Shown here one piece after another: positions 1-8,665 of a stretch of DNA of 40,605 nucleotides (positions within the stretch are counted from its first letter, which is position 1; each line of letters opens with the position of its first letter). The translations under genes and the position numbers were made by a program. The notes under the pieces were generated by a model that was not told the DNA's origin, made no database searches, and saw only the letters and a program-made list of their open reading frames with translations. The stretch comes from Bacteroidales bacterium UBA1309 (GTDB lineage Bacteria; Bacteroidota; Bacteroidia; Bacteroidales; Dysgonomonadaceae), in NCBI GenBank assembly GCA_002307185.1, contig DBTT01000031.1, positions 24,008 through 64,612 on the forward strand, written 5' to 3'.

Positions 1-762
1 TATTCTTGGTGAAACGCCCTTCTGGCTATAGTCTTTAGATTGATGTGTTATATTATCCTGTTTTCCAGTAACCATGCCACATAGTGGCATCCTCTTAATA
101 GCCCTGTGCGTGAGCGCAGGGAAAGGAATACAGGGGTGATCCTACGCCACGTCAGTGGCAACATCGTTCGGGTTAATCAAAACAGAACCCAATGATCGCC
201 AAGTTAGTTATCGCCGCTATGGCGGCTCCCGTTTTCAGACGGCCTATATTCTACCCTGCGCTAGCGCACAGGGCAACTAAGGTGGTCGCCGCCATGCGGC
301 TTGCTGCCAGAGAATCAGCTAAACTTATTCTTGATAAAAGGCCCTTCTGGTTATAGTCTTTATACCGAACTCACGTTGATTTAGATTGGTTCGACATAGA
401 ATACTTTTTTAGCTATCCTACCTATGCTTGGGGCGAATTATCCTGTTTTCCAGTAACCATGCCACATAGTGGCATCCTCTTAATAGCCCTGTGCGTGAGC
501 GCAGGGAAAGAAATCCAGGGGTGATCCTAAGCCACGTCAGTGGCAACATCGTTCGGGTAAATCAAAACAGAACCCAATGATCCCCAAGTTAGTTATCGCC
601 GCTATGGCGGCTCCCGTTTTCAGACGACCTACATCCTACCCTGCGCTAGCGCACAGGGCAACTAAGGTGGTCGCCGCCATGCGGCTTGCTGACAGAGAAT
701 CAGCTAAACTTATTCTTGGTGAAACGCCCTTCTGGTTTATAGTCTTTAGATTGATGTGTTAT
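1..762. repeat. Hairpin-rich non-coding repeat, at least 2.1 copies
   Basis: Two near-identical copies of about 300 bp (about 53-360 and 437-762) are present, and bases 1-50 match the 3' end of a further copy, cut by the window edge. Each copy carries six short hairpins in fixed order. In copy 1 these are GCCAC/GTGGC (76-88), an 8-bp hairpin with GTGA loop (102-121), GCCAC/GTGGC (146-159), GCCGC/GCGGC (213-226), an 8-bp hairpin with TAGC loop (254-273) and GCCGC/GCGGC (288-300). Copy 2 has them at 461-473, 487-506, 531-544, 598-611, 639-658 and 673-685. The second and fifth hairpins are near reverse complements, so each copy is itself a loose inverted repeat. The short ORF inside copy 2 is not considered a gene. 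No transposase is visible. Confidence 0.85.
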
Positions 763-882
763 AAATAGTTTTATTAGTATGCCGTAGTTTCGATTCATTA
801 ACCTGAACTCAGGCTAAATTTGTACGCATTGCTAAATTTTGCCGACAGTTTACTGATTTATTCCACCTACCATCCTTTGAAC

Positions 883-914
883 CTTGCCCCGTTCATTTTT
901 CTGTTATAACTTTG
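883..914 (+). promoter_or_regulatory. Candidate mutS2 promoter
   Basis: A TAACTTTG box at 907-914 matches the Bacteroidetes -7 consensus TAnnTTTG exactly. A CTTG at 883-886 lies 20 bp upstream, about where the -33 TTTG element is expected. Transcription would begin a few bases before the GTG start at 939, giving a very short leader. Confidence 0.5.
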
Positions 915-938
915 CCATCCTAAAAAAATCCAACAAAA

Positions 939-3404
939 GTGATTTATCCTCTTAATTTTGAACATAAAATCGGTTTCGACAACATCCGCAAGCTGCTTGT
1001 CGAAAAATGTCTAAGTCCGCTTGGTATCGAACAGGTGGAACTAATGGAATTTACTTCCGATTTTACAACTGTGCAGGTGCTGCTGTCTCAGACCGATGAA
1101 TTTATACGTGTTTTGGAGGAAGAGGAAGATTTTCCCACCAATTACTTCTACGATGTACGCCCAGCATTGAGAGCCATCCGTGTGGAAGGTACGTGGTTAG
1201 ATGAAAGTACTCTTTTTGACCTAAGCCGTTCCCTGAAAACGATTTATTCGATTGTCCGATTCTTCCAAAAGGAAGAGGAAGAGAATTCAGCTTATCCCCA
1301 TTTGAGGGAATTGGCAAGCGAGGTGATCTTGTTCCCGCAGGTGACAACAAAAATCGACAGCATCATAGATAAATTCGGACGCATCCGCGACAATGCTTCT
1401 CCCGAACTGAGCCGCATCCGCAGGGAGCTATCAAGCACGATGGGAAGCATCTCCAAAACCCTAGACCGGATTCTCCGCTCAGCGCAAGCTGATGGTTTGG
1501 TGGAAAAAGATGTCGCCCCCACCATGCGTGACGGAAGGTTGGTGATACCGGTTGCCCCGGCTTTCAAACGAAAGCTCAAAGGGATTGTCCACGACGAATC
1601 GGCTACGGGCAAAACGGTTTTCATTGAACCTGGAGAAGTGGTGGAAGCCAACAACCGCATCCGCGAACTCGAAAGCGAAGAGCGTCGCGAAATTATCCGG
1701 ATACTGACTGCGCTCACCAACGAGATACGCCCGATGGTGCCTGACATCACGGAGGCTTACGTTTTCTTGGCGAAAATTGATTTTATCCGGGCAAAGGCGC
1801 GCCTTGCGGTGGAAATAGGGGCAATCAAGCCGGCTGTGCAAGACAAGCAGGTGTTGGTATGGAATTACGCCAAGCATCCCCTACTCTATCTTTCGCACAA
1901 AAAACAAAACAGGGAAATTGTTCCGTTGGACATTGAATTGGATGAAACAAACCGCATCCTGATTATTTCGGGTCCCAATGCGGGAGGAAAATCGGTCTGC
2001 CTCAAAACGGTTGGATTGCTCCAATATATGCTTCAATGCGGAATGCTTATTCCTCTCTCGGAGAATTCGAAAGTCGGGATTTTTGAAAATATATTTATCG
2101 ATATAGGTGACGAACAATCGATAGAAAACGACTTGAGCACATACAGTTCGCACCTGACCAACATGAAATTCTTCGTTAAAAATGCAGATAGCCGAACTAT
2201 TCTTTTGATTGATGAATTTGGTGGAGGCACCGAACCTCAAATCGGAGGTGCCATTGCTGAATCTTTGCTGAAACGCTTCAACGAGAAAAGGGCTTTTGGC
2301 GTTATCACCACCCATTACCAAAACCTGAAAAATTACGCCAACGAACACGAAGGGGTGGTGAACGGTGCGATGCTGTACGACCGCCACCAAATGCAACCGC
2401 TCTTCAAACTGGCTATTGGAAACCCAGGAAGCTCTTTCGCGGTGGAAATTGCACGGAAAATCGGGTTGCCCGAGGAGGTGATCGCCGATGCCAGCGAAAT
2501 TGTGGGGAGCGACTACATCAACATGGACAAGTATTTGCAAGATATTGTCCGCGACAAACGTTATTGGGAGACTAAACGGCAAAACATCCGCCAACAAGAA
2601 AAGCGATTGGAGGAACTTACTGCCGACTACGACACCAATATCCAGGCTTTGGAAAAACAACGTAAAGAGATTTTGGCTCAAGCCAAGGTGCAATCCGAAC
2701 AGATCTTGGCGGAGGCCAATGCACGGATTGAAGGCACGATCAAGGGAATCCGGGAAGCGCAGGCTGACAAAGAGAAAACAAAAGAAATCCGAAGCGAATT
2801 GGGAAAATTTCGTGATTCTTTAGGCAACCTGGACACCAATACGGAGTTGTCGCACCTGAAAAAGAAGCAGCAAAAGCAAAAAGACAAGCAGCAACCACAG
2901 CCCCACGAAACCATTCCAACCAAACCGGAAACGGCAACTATTGCTGAGAATGATTTTGTGAAGATCAAAGGACAAACAGCTGTTGGACAAGTGATAAAAA
3001 TCCGGGGAAAACAGGCCGAGGTGGCTATCGGAATGATAAAGACGACTGTCAAATTAGACAACATAGAAAAGGTTAGCAAAAGCCAGATCAAAAAAGAAGA
3101 ACGCAAAAACACCTTTGTCAGCAACCAAACGAGCGACAAGATGTACGAAAAGAAGCTGAACTTCAGGCAGGATATCGATGTGCGGGGAATGCGCGGCGAG
3201 GAGGCTTTGCAGGCTGTGATGTATTTCATGGACGACGCCATTCAAGTGGGAGTTGGCCGGGTAAGGATCCTGCACGGAACAGGTACCGGAATTCTACGGG
3301 AACTGATTCGCAACTACCTCAAAACCATCGGAGGGATCCACTCCTTTGCCGATGAAAATGTACAATTGGGTGGTGCTGGAATTACCGTGGTGGATTTGGA
3401 GTGA
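939..3404 (+). CDS. mutS2: MutS2-family ATPase/endonuclease
   Basis: This 821-residue protein has full MutS2 architecture. An N-terminal helical core leads into the ABC-type MutS ATPase with Walker A GPNAGGKS at residues 345-352 and the Walker B/signature region DEFGGGTEP from residue 425. A charged coiled-coil stretch (about 530-680) follows, then a C-terminal Smr domain with DVRG near 747 and HGTGTG at 779-784, the usual nuclease/DNA-binding motif. MutS2 proteins bind branched DNA and limit recombination; in some bacteria they act in ribosome collision rescue. The mismatch-recognition domain of MutS is absent, as expected. The start is GTG, directly after a Bacteroidetes-type promoter. An alkyltransferase-like repair gene follows 135 bp downstream. 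Confidence 0.95.
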   Translation: MIYPLNFEHKIGFDNIRKLLVEKCLSPLGIEQVELMEFTSDFTTVQVLLSQTDEFIRVLEEEEDFPTNYFYDVRPALRAIRVEGTWLDESTLFDLSRSLKTIYSIVRFFQKEEEENSAYPHLRELASEVILFPQVTTKIDSIIDKFGRIRDNASPELSRIRRELSSTMGSISKTLDRILRSAQADGLVEKDVAPTMRDGRLVIPVAPAFKRKLKGIVHDESATGKTVFIEPGEVVEANNRIRELESEERREIIRILTALTNEIRPMVPDITEAYVFLAKIDFIRAKARLAVEIGAIKPAVQDKQVLVWNYAKHPLLYLSHKKQNREIVPLDIELDETNRILIISGPNAGGKSVCLKTVGLLQYMLQCGMLIPLSENSKVGIFENIFIDIGDEQSIENDLSTYSSHLTNMKFFVKNADSRTILLIDEFGGGTEPQIGGAIAESLLKRFNEKRAFGVITTHYQNLKNYANEHEGVVNGAMLYDRHQMQPLFKLAIGNPGSSFAVEIARKIGLPEEVIADASEIVGSDYINMDKYLQDIVRDKRYWETKRQNIRQQEKRLEELTADYDTNIQALEKQRKEILAQAKVQSEQILAEANARIEGTIKGIREAQADKEKTKEIRSELGKFRDSLGNLDTNTELSHLKKKQQKQKDKQQPQPHETIPTKPETATIAENDFVKIKGQTAVGQVIKIRGKQAEVAIGMIKTTVKLDNIEKVSKSQIKKEERKNTFVSNQTSDKMYEKKLNFRQDIDVRGMRGEEALQAVMYFMDDAIQVGVGRVRILHGTGTGILRELIRNYLKTIGGIHSFADENVQLGGAGITVVDLE

Positions 3405-3539
3405 GGGCTTTTGTAAATTTATTTTTCTAATTCTGTTGAAGGTAAATTGCACAGACTAGCTCCGTTCCTTTTCCTTTATCTTTACTGTGTGCAACTCTGC
3501 ATCCTGTGTGGTTAGTAAATTGCTCAACTATTTTTCAAT

Positions 3540-3884
3540 ATGAAGATTGATCGTGCCGATTTCCAACAAGCTGTTTATGATGTAGTCCGATCCATCCCCA
3601 GAGGGCGGGCGACATCCTACGGTGCGATTGCCGAAGCCATTGGTTTTCCGAACCATTCCCGCTTGGTGGGGAAAGTGATGAACGGATGCAGTTCCACAGA
3701 TGAGCATATCCCAGCACATCGGGTGGTAAACAGTCAGGGAAAACTTGTCGGAGGTGGATCATTCTCGACTCCCGATCAGATGAAACAGTTGCTCCAATCG
3801 GAAGGAATTGAGGTGTCGGAGAATAGAATTCGAAATTGGAAAAATGTGTTTTGGAATCCAATGGAAGAATTGAAAATGCTCTGA
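3540..3884 (+). CDS. Alkyltransferase-like protein (ATL), active-site Cys replaced by Ala
   Basis: This 114-residue protein is the DNA-binding domain of the O6-alkylguanine-DNA alkyltransferase family. It has the helix-turn-helix region (about 17-50, with RATSYGAIA) and the recognition motif, but the active-site PCHR is PAHR here, with Ala59 where the methyl-accepting cysteine should be. It cannot therefore be a suicide methyltransferase. ATL proteins bind O6-alkylguanine, flip it out and flag it for nucleotide excision repair; Thermus TTHA1564 has the same Cys-to-Ala change. The length is typical for a stand-alone ATL. The position after mutS2 puts two DNA-repair proteins together, though the 135-bp gap leaves an operon uncertain. 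Confidence 0.9.
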   Translation: MKIDRADFQQAVYDVVRSIPRGRATSYGAIAEAIGFPNHSRLVGKVMNGCSSTDEHIPAHRVVNSQGKLVGGGSFSTPDQMKQLLQSEGIEVSENRIRNWKNVFWNPMEELKML

Positions 3885-3899
3885 GAAATGGGAATGTGT

Positions 3900-4262
3900 T
3901 TCTTTCGCGTCTTTGCGCGGAATTATTTCTTTCTCGCAGAGGCGCAAAGATTTTTCGCAGAGGACACAGAGATTTTAAATTCTCTATTAGCGTTCTTTGC
4001 GTGTTTTTCCCTTCGCGTCTTTGCGTGGGATTGTATTTTTTCTCGCAGAAATCGCAAAAGTTCTTCGCAGAGGACACAGAGATTTTAAATTCTCTATTAG
4101 CGATCTTTGCGCGTTTTTCCCTTCGCGTCTTTGCGTGGGATTGTTTCTTTCTCGCAGAGAGCGCAAAGGTTTTTCGCAGAGGGCGCAAAGATTAAAATTT
4201 TCTCCCTGCGTTCTTTGCGTGATTTTCCCTTTGCGTCTCTGCGTGGAATTGTATTTTTTTAA
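3900..4262. repeat. Degenerate ~108-bp tandem repeat (CGCAGAG / CTTTGCG family)
   Basis: The whole gap between the ATL gene and the GldFG gene is a tandem array. The landmark TCGCGTCT/TTTGCGTCT recurs at 3905, 4013, 4123 and 4231, giving periods of 108, 110 and 108 bp. Each unit contains TCTTTGCG and, inverted, CGCAAAG or CGCAGAG, so units can fold into hairpins. The array is open in several frames on both strands, producing arginine- and phenylalanine-rich translations that should not be annotated as proteins. Partial units recur at 8729-8822 and 11478-11521. Confidence 0.85.
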
Positions 4263-4311
4263 ACAGAGTTTTGCATTTCACTTCTAACAAAGCAGATTCT
4301 CACTATCCGCT

Positions 4312-6735
4312 TTATTTCCCGTATTTTGTCCTGAATTCATATTTTTTCTTCCTTCTAAAAAGCACAATTCCGATATAGCCGCCCAAGAGTAAAATTGGAA
4401 AAATCAGATTTACGGCCACATACCTTGTCCGGCTTTTCTGAATCTCAACTTTATCGAGTAGCCGCAGTTGCTGTTGTTTTTTACGAAGTAGAAGCAGGTT
4501 GTCATCGTTCGCCAGCCAATTCACGGCATTCACAATAAAATCTTTGTTTCCAAACTGCCGTCCGCTTGTCCGGTCAAAACCGAGAGGCACCACTTGTGTT
4601 TGATCGCCTTGTCCAGCCAATTCGTTACGAATAATTGAGGAGGAAGATACCACAATCATTTTTGAATGGGCACTTTGGTTGAGTCGCGATTGATTCCCGT
4701 TTTGAATACTGTCCGGAATCAGCCTGTTCAGGTAAGCCGATGTAAATTTGCCTTCCAACGAAACGGAAGCAATCAAAAACTTTTGGTTAAAATAGCTTTG
4801 TGAGTTGCGTATGTTTTCCACATCAAAGTTCACCTCCTCGGTAGCTTTCACCAAATGGGCCTTGTCGGAAGTGGTCAGCAATACATTCGCTTGAACAGCA
4901 GGTTGGCGGATCAGATCTATACTCGAAACATAAGGAGCTTTCACCAAAGCGATGTCTTTTGTGATCGGATTGTTTTGAGAAGGGATCAGCAAAGGACAAA
5001 AATACCACGGGATGACGGATGATTGCTGCTTTTCGTCTTTTCCAGAATTGACCAGCAAAGAGGCCGATTGCTCGTCTTGCACCAGCACCGGATTCACCCG
5101 AACGCCATAAGTAAACAGAAGGTCGTCCAACGAATTCTGGTTTTTCACCGTCGCACTTTTTCCTTGTGAGGCAAGTTGTTCTTCGGAAAAATAAACTCCA
5201 TCCAAAAGCCACAGCACCCTTCCACCACGCATAATATATTGGTCGAGGATATATTTTTGCTGCTCGGTGTATTTTTGAGTAGGTCCCGCAACAACAACCA
5301 CCTTGAAAGGAGCCAAAGCCGTGAGGTCGTTCACAATTTCGCCCCGATTGATGGAATAGTATTTGGCCAATGCTTCCTCGGCATCATACAGATAAGGACG
5401 GGGAAGTTCGTTGTGCCCCTCAATAAAAGCAATATTTCTTGGTTCTTTATCTGTCAATACACCAAGTGCATCAATCAATTCGTATTCAAGATTTTCGGCG
5501 GAAGCCTTTAAATTATCTTCAGCAGTATTTCCCGGAATATTCTTCAACACATTCACCAGCAAGGTGTCTTTTTCGTGAATAATTTCCAAATACGGAAAAA
5601 TCAGTTGGCGGCTCACTTTGCCATTTCGATCGGTTTCATTCAGCATAATTCCCTTCATACCGCGGTCTGCCATTTGCCGATACACTTTTTCCACGGACCC
5701 GATTTGCAATGGATTCACGTAATTGATCTTGAAACGGTAGCCACTTTTGCGGTTGGCATCGTTGAGCAAATAGTCGATTTGCTTGCGCAAGCGCAAAAAG
5801 CTGCTGTTGAGATCGCCGTCGAGATAGAGATTGATGTCAAACTTTTTGTTGGATTTCTTCAAGTCGTTCAACACTTTTTGAGAATAATCCGAAAGCGTGT
5901 ATTGCTTATCGGAAGTGAAATCTTTGGAAATATTCGGGAGAAATCCGTTACCGAGGATCAGCAAAACGGCGAGGATTACAACAGGCAACAACCTCTTTTG
6001 CTTGGACAAGGCTTCTTGTTTTGTGCAACTGACCGTCAAAAAGGCGAAGATAAAAAAATAGAGGGCAAAAACAAGCACGGAATTCAAATGCAAAACGCCT
6101 TTGTTGGTTTCTTCGAAATGATTGCTTAAGCCGATGTCTGAAATACCAACTTGCGACGCACCGGACAAAAACAAGCCCGACAAGAAATTGAATCCATAAA
6201 ACACCGTAAAGTTGATAACGACACCCAGTATAAATGCCGCTACGGCACTCCGTGTTTGCGAAGAGGCAAACAAGCCAATGGCCGAATAAACGGCTGACAA
6301 TAAAAACAAGGAAAAATAACCAACTCCCACCTGCCCCAAATCGAGATTGCCCTTGGGAAATCCCAATTGCCAGATGGAAAGCACTGAGACGAAGGTTGGC
6401 AGGATGCAAATGGCAGAAAACAACCAAACCGAAAGGAACTTTGCTTGGAAGATTTCCACCAAACTCACCGGACGGCTCTGCAGCAAATCCCATGTACCGA
6501 GTCTTTTTTCATCGGCATAAATCCTCATCGAAAGAGCTGGAAGCATCACCAACAGCAAGATCGAAAGAAACTGAAAAAGAATGCCCAAGTCAGCATAACC
6601 GCTGTCGGGCAAATTGAAGTTTCCTGGAAAAAACCACAAAAACAGTCCGGGAACGATCGCAAAAATTGCGGCAAAACACCAGCCGGTTGCCGAACAAATT
6701 ATCTCGTTGAATTCTTTTTTAAATAAGGACCACAT
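4312..6735 (-). CDS. GldF-GldG fusion: ABC-2 permease plus auxiliary domain
   Basis: This 807-residue protein combines two gliding-associated ABC transporter subunits. Residues 1-240 are a GldF-like ABC-2 permease with about six membrane segments. Residues 241-807 are GldG-like: a membrane segment near 249-265, a long periplasmic ABC_transp_aux domain (including the IAFIEGHNE stretch), and a C-terminal membrane segment before a basic tail. The chosen start is the ATG at 6733-6735 (MWSLFKKEFNE). The frame stays open to 6924, but that extension is low-complexity and overlaps the divergent gene. In Flavobacterium gldF and gldG are separate genes working with the ATPase GldA, and no ATPase gene lies nearby here. 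Gliding is not implied, since fused proteins of this family occur in non-gliding Bacteroidales. Confidence 0.88.
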   Translation of the reverse strand: MWSLFKKEFNEIICSATGWCFAAIFAIVPGLFLWFFPGNFNLPDSGYADLGILFQFLSILLLVMLPALSMRIYADEKRLGTWDLLQSRPVSLVEIFQAKFLSVWLFSAICILPTFVSVLSIWQLGFPKGNLDLGQVGVGYFSLFLLSAVYSAIGLFASSQTRSAVAAFILGVVINFTVFYGFNFLSGLFLSGASQVGISDIGLSNHFEETNKGVLHLNSVLVFALYFFIFAFLTVSCTKQEALSKQKRLLPVVILAVLLILGNGFLPNISKDFTSDKQYTLSDYSQKVLNDLKKSNKKFDINLYLDGDLNSSFLRLRKQIDYLLNDANRKSGYRFKINYVNPLQIGSVEKVYRQMADRGMKGIMLNETDRNGKVSRQLIFPYLEIIHEKDTLLVNVLKNIPGNTAEDNLKASAENLEYELIDALGVLTDKEPRNIAFIEGHNELPRPYLYDAEEALAKYYSINRGEIVNDLTALAPFKVVVVAGPTQKYTEQQKYILDQYIMRGGRVLWLLDGVYFSEEQLASQGKSATVKNQNSLDDLLFTYGVRVNPVLVQDEQSASLLVNSGKDEKQQSSVIPWYFCPLLIPSQNNPITKDIALVKAPYVSSIDLIRQPAVQANVLLTTSDKAHLVKATEEVNFDVENIRNSQSYFNQKFLIASVSLEGKFTSAYLNRLIPDSIQNGNQSRLNQSAHSKMIVVSSSSIIRNELAGQGDQTQVVPLGFDRTSGRQFGNKDFIVNAVNWLANDDNLLLLRKKQQQLRLLDKVEIQKSRTRYVAVNLIFPILLLGGYIGIVLFRRKKKYEFRTKYGK

Positions 6736-6800
6736 AAAGAATATTCTTTCCGAATCACACAAGTTGGAGATTTCAGATTCTGATTCACAAAATATTAGTG

Positions 6801-6808
6801 TATATTTG
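6801..6808 (+). promoter_or_regulatory. -7 element (TATATTTG) for the 6824 gene
   Basis: TATATTTG is an exact match to TAnnTTTG and lies 15 bp upstream of the ATG at 6824. No clear -33 TTG sits at the right distance. It supports the downstream ATG as the start and places a promoter in the 88-bp gap between the divergent genes. Confidence 0.45.
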
Positions 6809-6823
6809 TCAAAACTGCAAAAT

Positions 6824-8146
6824 ATGAATCTTCTACACAAAAATAATTGGGTAAAGGTAGTGATTTTATCTATTATCGCCACTTGTTTCTGTATAGGCAT
6901 TTTGTTGATAACACGGATGAACAACGAGAAGAAAAATCGATCGGTTCACCTATTCAATTTTGTGCCGGAACAGATTCATATTTTCGTTTATGCCAAAGAA
7001 CTGAGCCAAATTGTGGCTTCTGCCAATTTCCCTGAACGCTATGGGGAGCTTTTTAGTATGCTGTCGCAACATTCAAAGCCCAATTCTTCCTTGATCCTTT
7101 GCAGTAGAAACGACTATGTGATTTGCCAAAAAGTCTCTACCCGACAAGAATGGATGTTGAAAAACAAGTTGTTTCGAAAAATATTCCCCGGATTTCCCCC
7201 CAAAATCATACGTTTCGGGGATACAAACTATTATTTCTTCTCGGCTCCTGATAGTACATTTTTTGTGAGTGCTTTTGTGGACGGCACATTTTTGGGAAGT
7301 TATAATTTTGAGATTTTAAAATCTGCGGTTGATAGCTACGAAAACGGAAAAAGCTTTCATTGCAAACAGCTTAGCAGACAAAACATTGAAGCTTATTATG
7401 ACAAGGGAAATGCCGTTTTTATAAACCGCAACAAGGGATATTTGACCGTTATCACGAATCAACGGATAGGTGAAGAAAATCGGGTATCCGGCTGTGAGGA
7501 AAGGGAGTCTCCCCTTTCTTCGAACGGAAAGTTATTTATTGATTACACCTTGTTTCCAGACTCTTTGCTGGCCTTCAAATGCTTGAATAGGGTAGAATAT
7601 CCTTTGGATTCAACCCTTTCAAGAACAACACAGGGCATTGAATACCACTATTTTATTTCATCCAAAACTGAGGGGAACAGCGAAATGAAGGTGATACCAC
7701 TAAAGCCGGGCATTGAGCTTATCGACTCAATCAAAAGCAATATGTTTTCCAATAAGAAAATCAAAGGACATCCGTTTTTGTCTTTTTTCGGCCAATATTA
7801 CCTCTATGAAGCTAGCCTTCTATCAAAAGAAACAACCGAAAAATGCCATTCCACTCAATTTTGGACACAATGGCACAATTATTTATTGATCTCGCCCAAT
7901 GCAGATGCAATTGCCCGTTACGTTAGGCGAAAAGAGAAAAACAAAGACAAGATGGACTATTCTTCCTTGAAAAAATATTTGGAGGACAACTGCTCCGAGC
8001 TTGTTTATTCAGAGAACTTTTCTTCTCTGGATTTCAACTTAATTTCACCTGAAATGAAGAAATTGTTGAATATCAAAAATAAAAAAGTGATTTATAACTA
8101 TTCTGACACGGAACATCAACGGATATTCAATGCCTGGTATTTTTGA
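6824..8146 (+). CDS. Unrecognised membrane-anchored protein
   Basis: This is a 440-residue protein I do not recognise. It has a short basic N-terminus, one hydrophobic segment (about residues 10-31) and a large polar remainder, so it is probably anchored in the inner membrane with an exported domain. No catalytic motif is visible. The layout loosely recalls DUF3352-type proteins, but this is not a firm assignment. The reading frame is open back to 6614, but that would overlap the divergent GldFG gene; the ATG at 6824 directly follows a -7 box. Composition is more AT-rich than neighbouring housekeeping genes. It is divergent from the GldF-GldG fusion and could share regulation with it. Confidence 0.7.
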   Translation: MNLLHKNNWVKVVILSIIATCFCIGILLITRMNNEKKNRSVHLFNFVPEQIHIFVYAKELSQIVASANFPERYGELFSMLSQHSKPNSSLILCSRNDYVICQKVSTRQEWMLKNKLFRKIFPGFPPKIIRFGDTNYYFFSAPDSTFFVSAFVDGTFLGSYNFEILKSAVDSYENGKSFHCKQLSRQNIEAYYDKGNAVFINRNKGYLTVITNQRIGEENRVSGCEERESPLSSNGKLFIDYTLFPDSLLAFKCLNRVEYPLDSTLSRTTQGIEYHYFISSKTEGNSEMKVIPLKPGIELIDSIKSNMFSNKKIKGHPFLSFFGQYYLYEASLLSKETTEKCHSTQFWTQWHNYLLISPNADAIARYVRRKEKNKDKMDYSSLKKYLEDNCSELVYSENFSSLDFNLISPEMKKLLNIKNKKVIYNYSDTEHQRIFNAWYF

Positions 8147-8200
8147 GGTTTTTAAGATAGGAATCTAATTTTAAATATTTTTAAATTCACATCAATCAAC

Positions 8201-8208
8201 TATATTTG
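8201..8208 (+). promoter_or_regulatory. -7 element (TATATTTG) for mscL
   Basis: TATATTTG lies 37 bp upstream of the mscL ATG and matches the Bacteroidetes -7 consensus. The -33 position is AT-rich with no clear TTG. Confidence 0.4.
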
Positions 8209-8245
8209 TAGAATAGATACTACTAATAATTTAACAATAAACTGT

Positions 8246-8665
8246 ATGAGCAAAATATTAAAAGAATTGAGGGAATTCATGTTGCGCGGCAATGTGGTTG
8301 ACTTAGCAGTCGGTGTTATCATCGGTGGAGCTTTCGGCAAAATAGTATCTTCTCTGGTAAGTGATGTGATAATGCCGCCACTCGGGGTTTTACTCAATGG
8401 AGTCAATTTCACCGATTTGAAAATCGTGTTGAAGGCCGCAACCGTCAACGCTGCGGGAGCTACGGTGCCTGCGGTAACCATCAACTACGGTTCGTTTATA
8501 CAAGCAGTATTTGACTTTGCCATCATTGCCACAGTGATCTTCTTCGCAATCAAAGGGATAAATTCGCTGAAGAAAAAACAAGAACAAACTCCGGAAGCAC
8601 CTCCCGCCCCAACCAAAGAACAGGAATTGCTGGCCGAGATCCGCGATTTGTTGAAAAACAAATAA
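8246..8665 (+). CDS. mscL: Large-conductance mechanosensitive channel MscL
   Basis: This 139-residue protein opens at high membrane tension and releases solutes on osmotic downshock. It has the family layout: N-terminal amphipathic helix (FMLRGNVVDLAVG), pore-lining TM1 with GGAFGKIVSSLV (about 27-40), a periplasmic loop, TM2 (about 88-105) and a charged C-terminal helix bundle (EQELLAEIRDLLKNK). Length is normal. The gene appears to be single, with its own promoter and repeat-filled DNA behind it. Confidence 0.96.
   Translation: MSKILKELREFMLRGNVVDLAVGVIIGGAFGKIVSSLVSDVIMPPLGVLLNGVNFTDLKIVLKAATVNAAGATVPAVTINYGSFIQAVFDFAIIATVIFFAIKGINSLKKKQEQTPEAPPAPTKEQELLAEIRDLLKNK

Noticed and set aside
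1..762. CRISPR array
   Set aside because: The repeat units are about 300 bp with internal hairpins; there are no short regular repeats with unique spacers and no cas genes.
577..768. Short plus-strand ORF of 63 residues
   Set aside because: It lies wholly inside the hairpin repeat and its codons are the hairpin arms. Copy 1 does not keep an equivalent intact frame.
1292..2693. Long minus-strand ORFs opposite mutS2 (152 and 270 residues)
   Set aside because: They are shadows of the mutS2 coding frame, with no recognisable domain or promoter.
3535..4287. Several overlapping ORFs of 60-217 residues on both strands
   Set aside because: They are translations of the 108-bp tandem repeat and part of the ATL gene; their repeated R/F-rich peptides follow the DNA period.
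6736..6924. N-terminal extension of the GldFG frame
   Set aside because: It overlaps the start and promoter of the divergent gene, and GldF homologues begin at MWxLFKKE.
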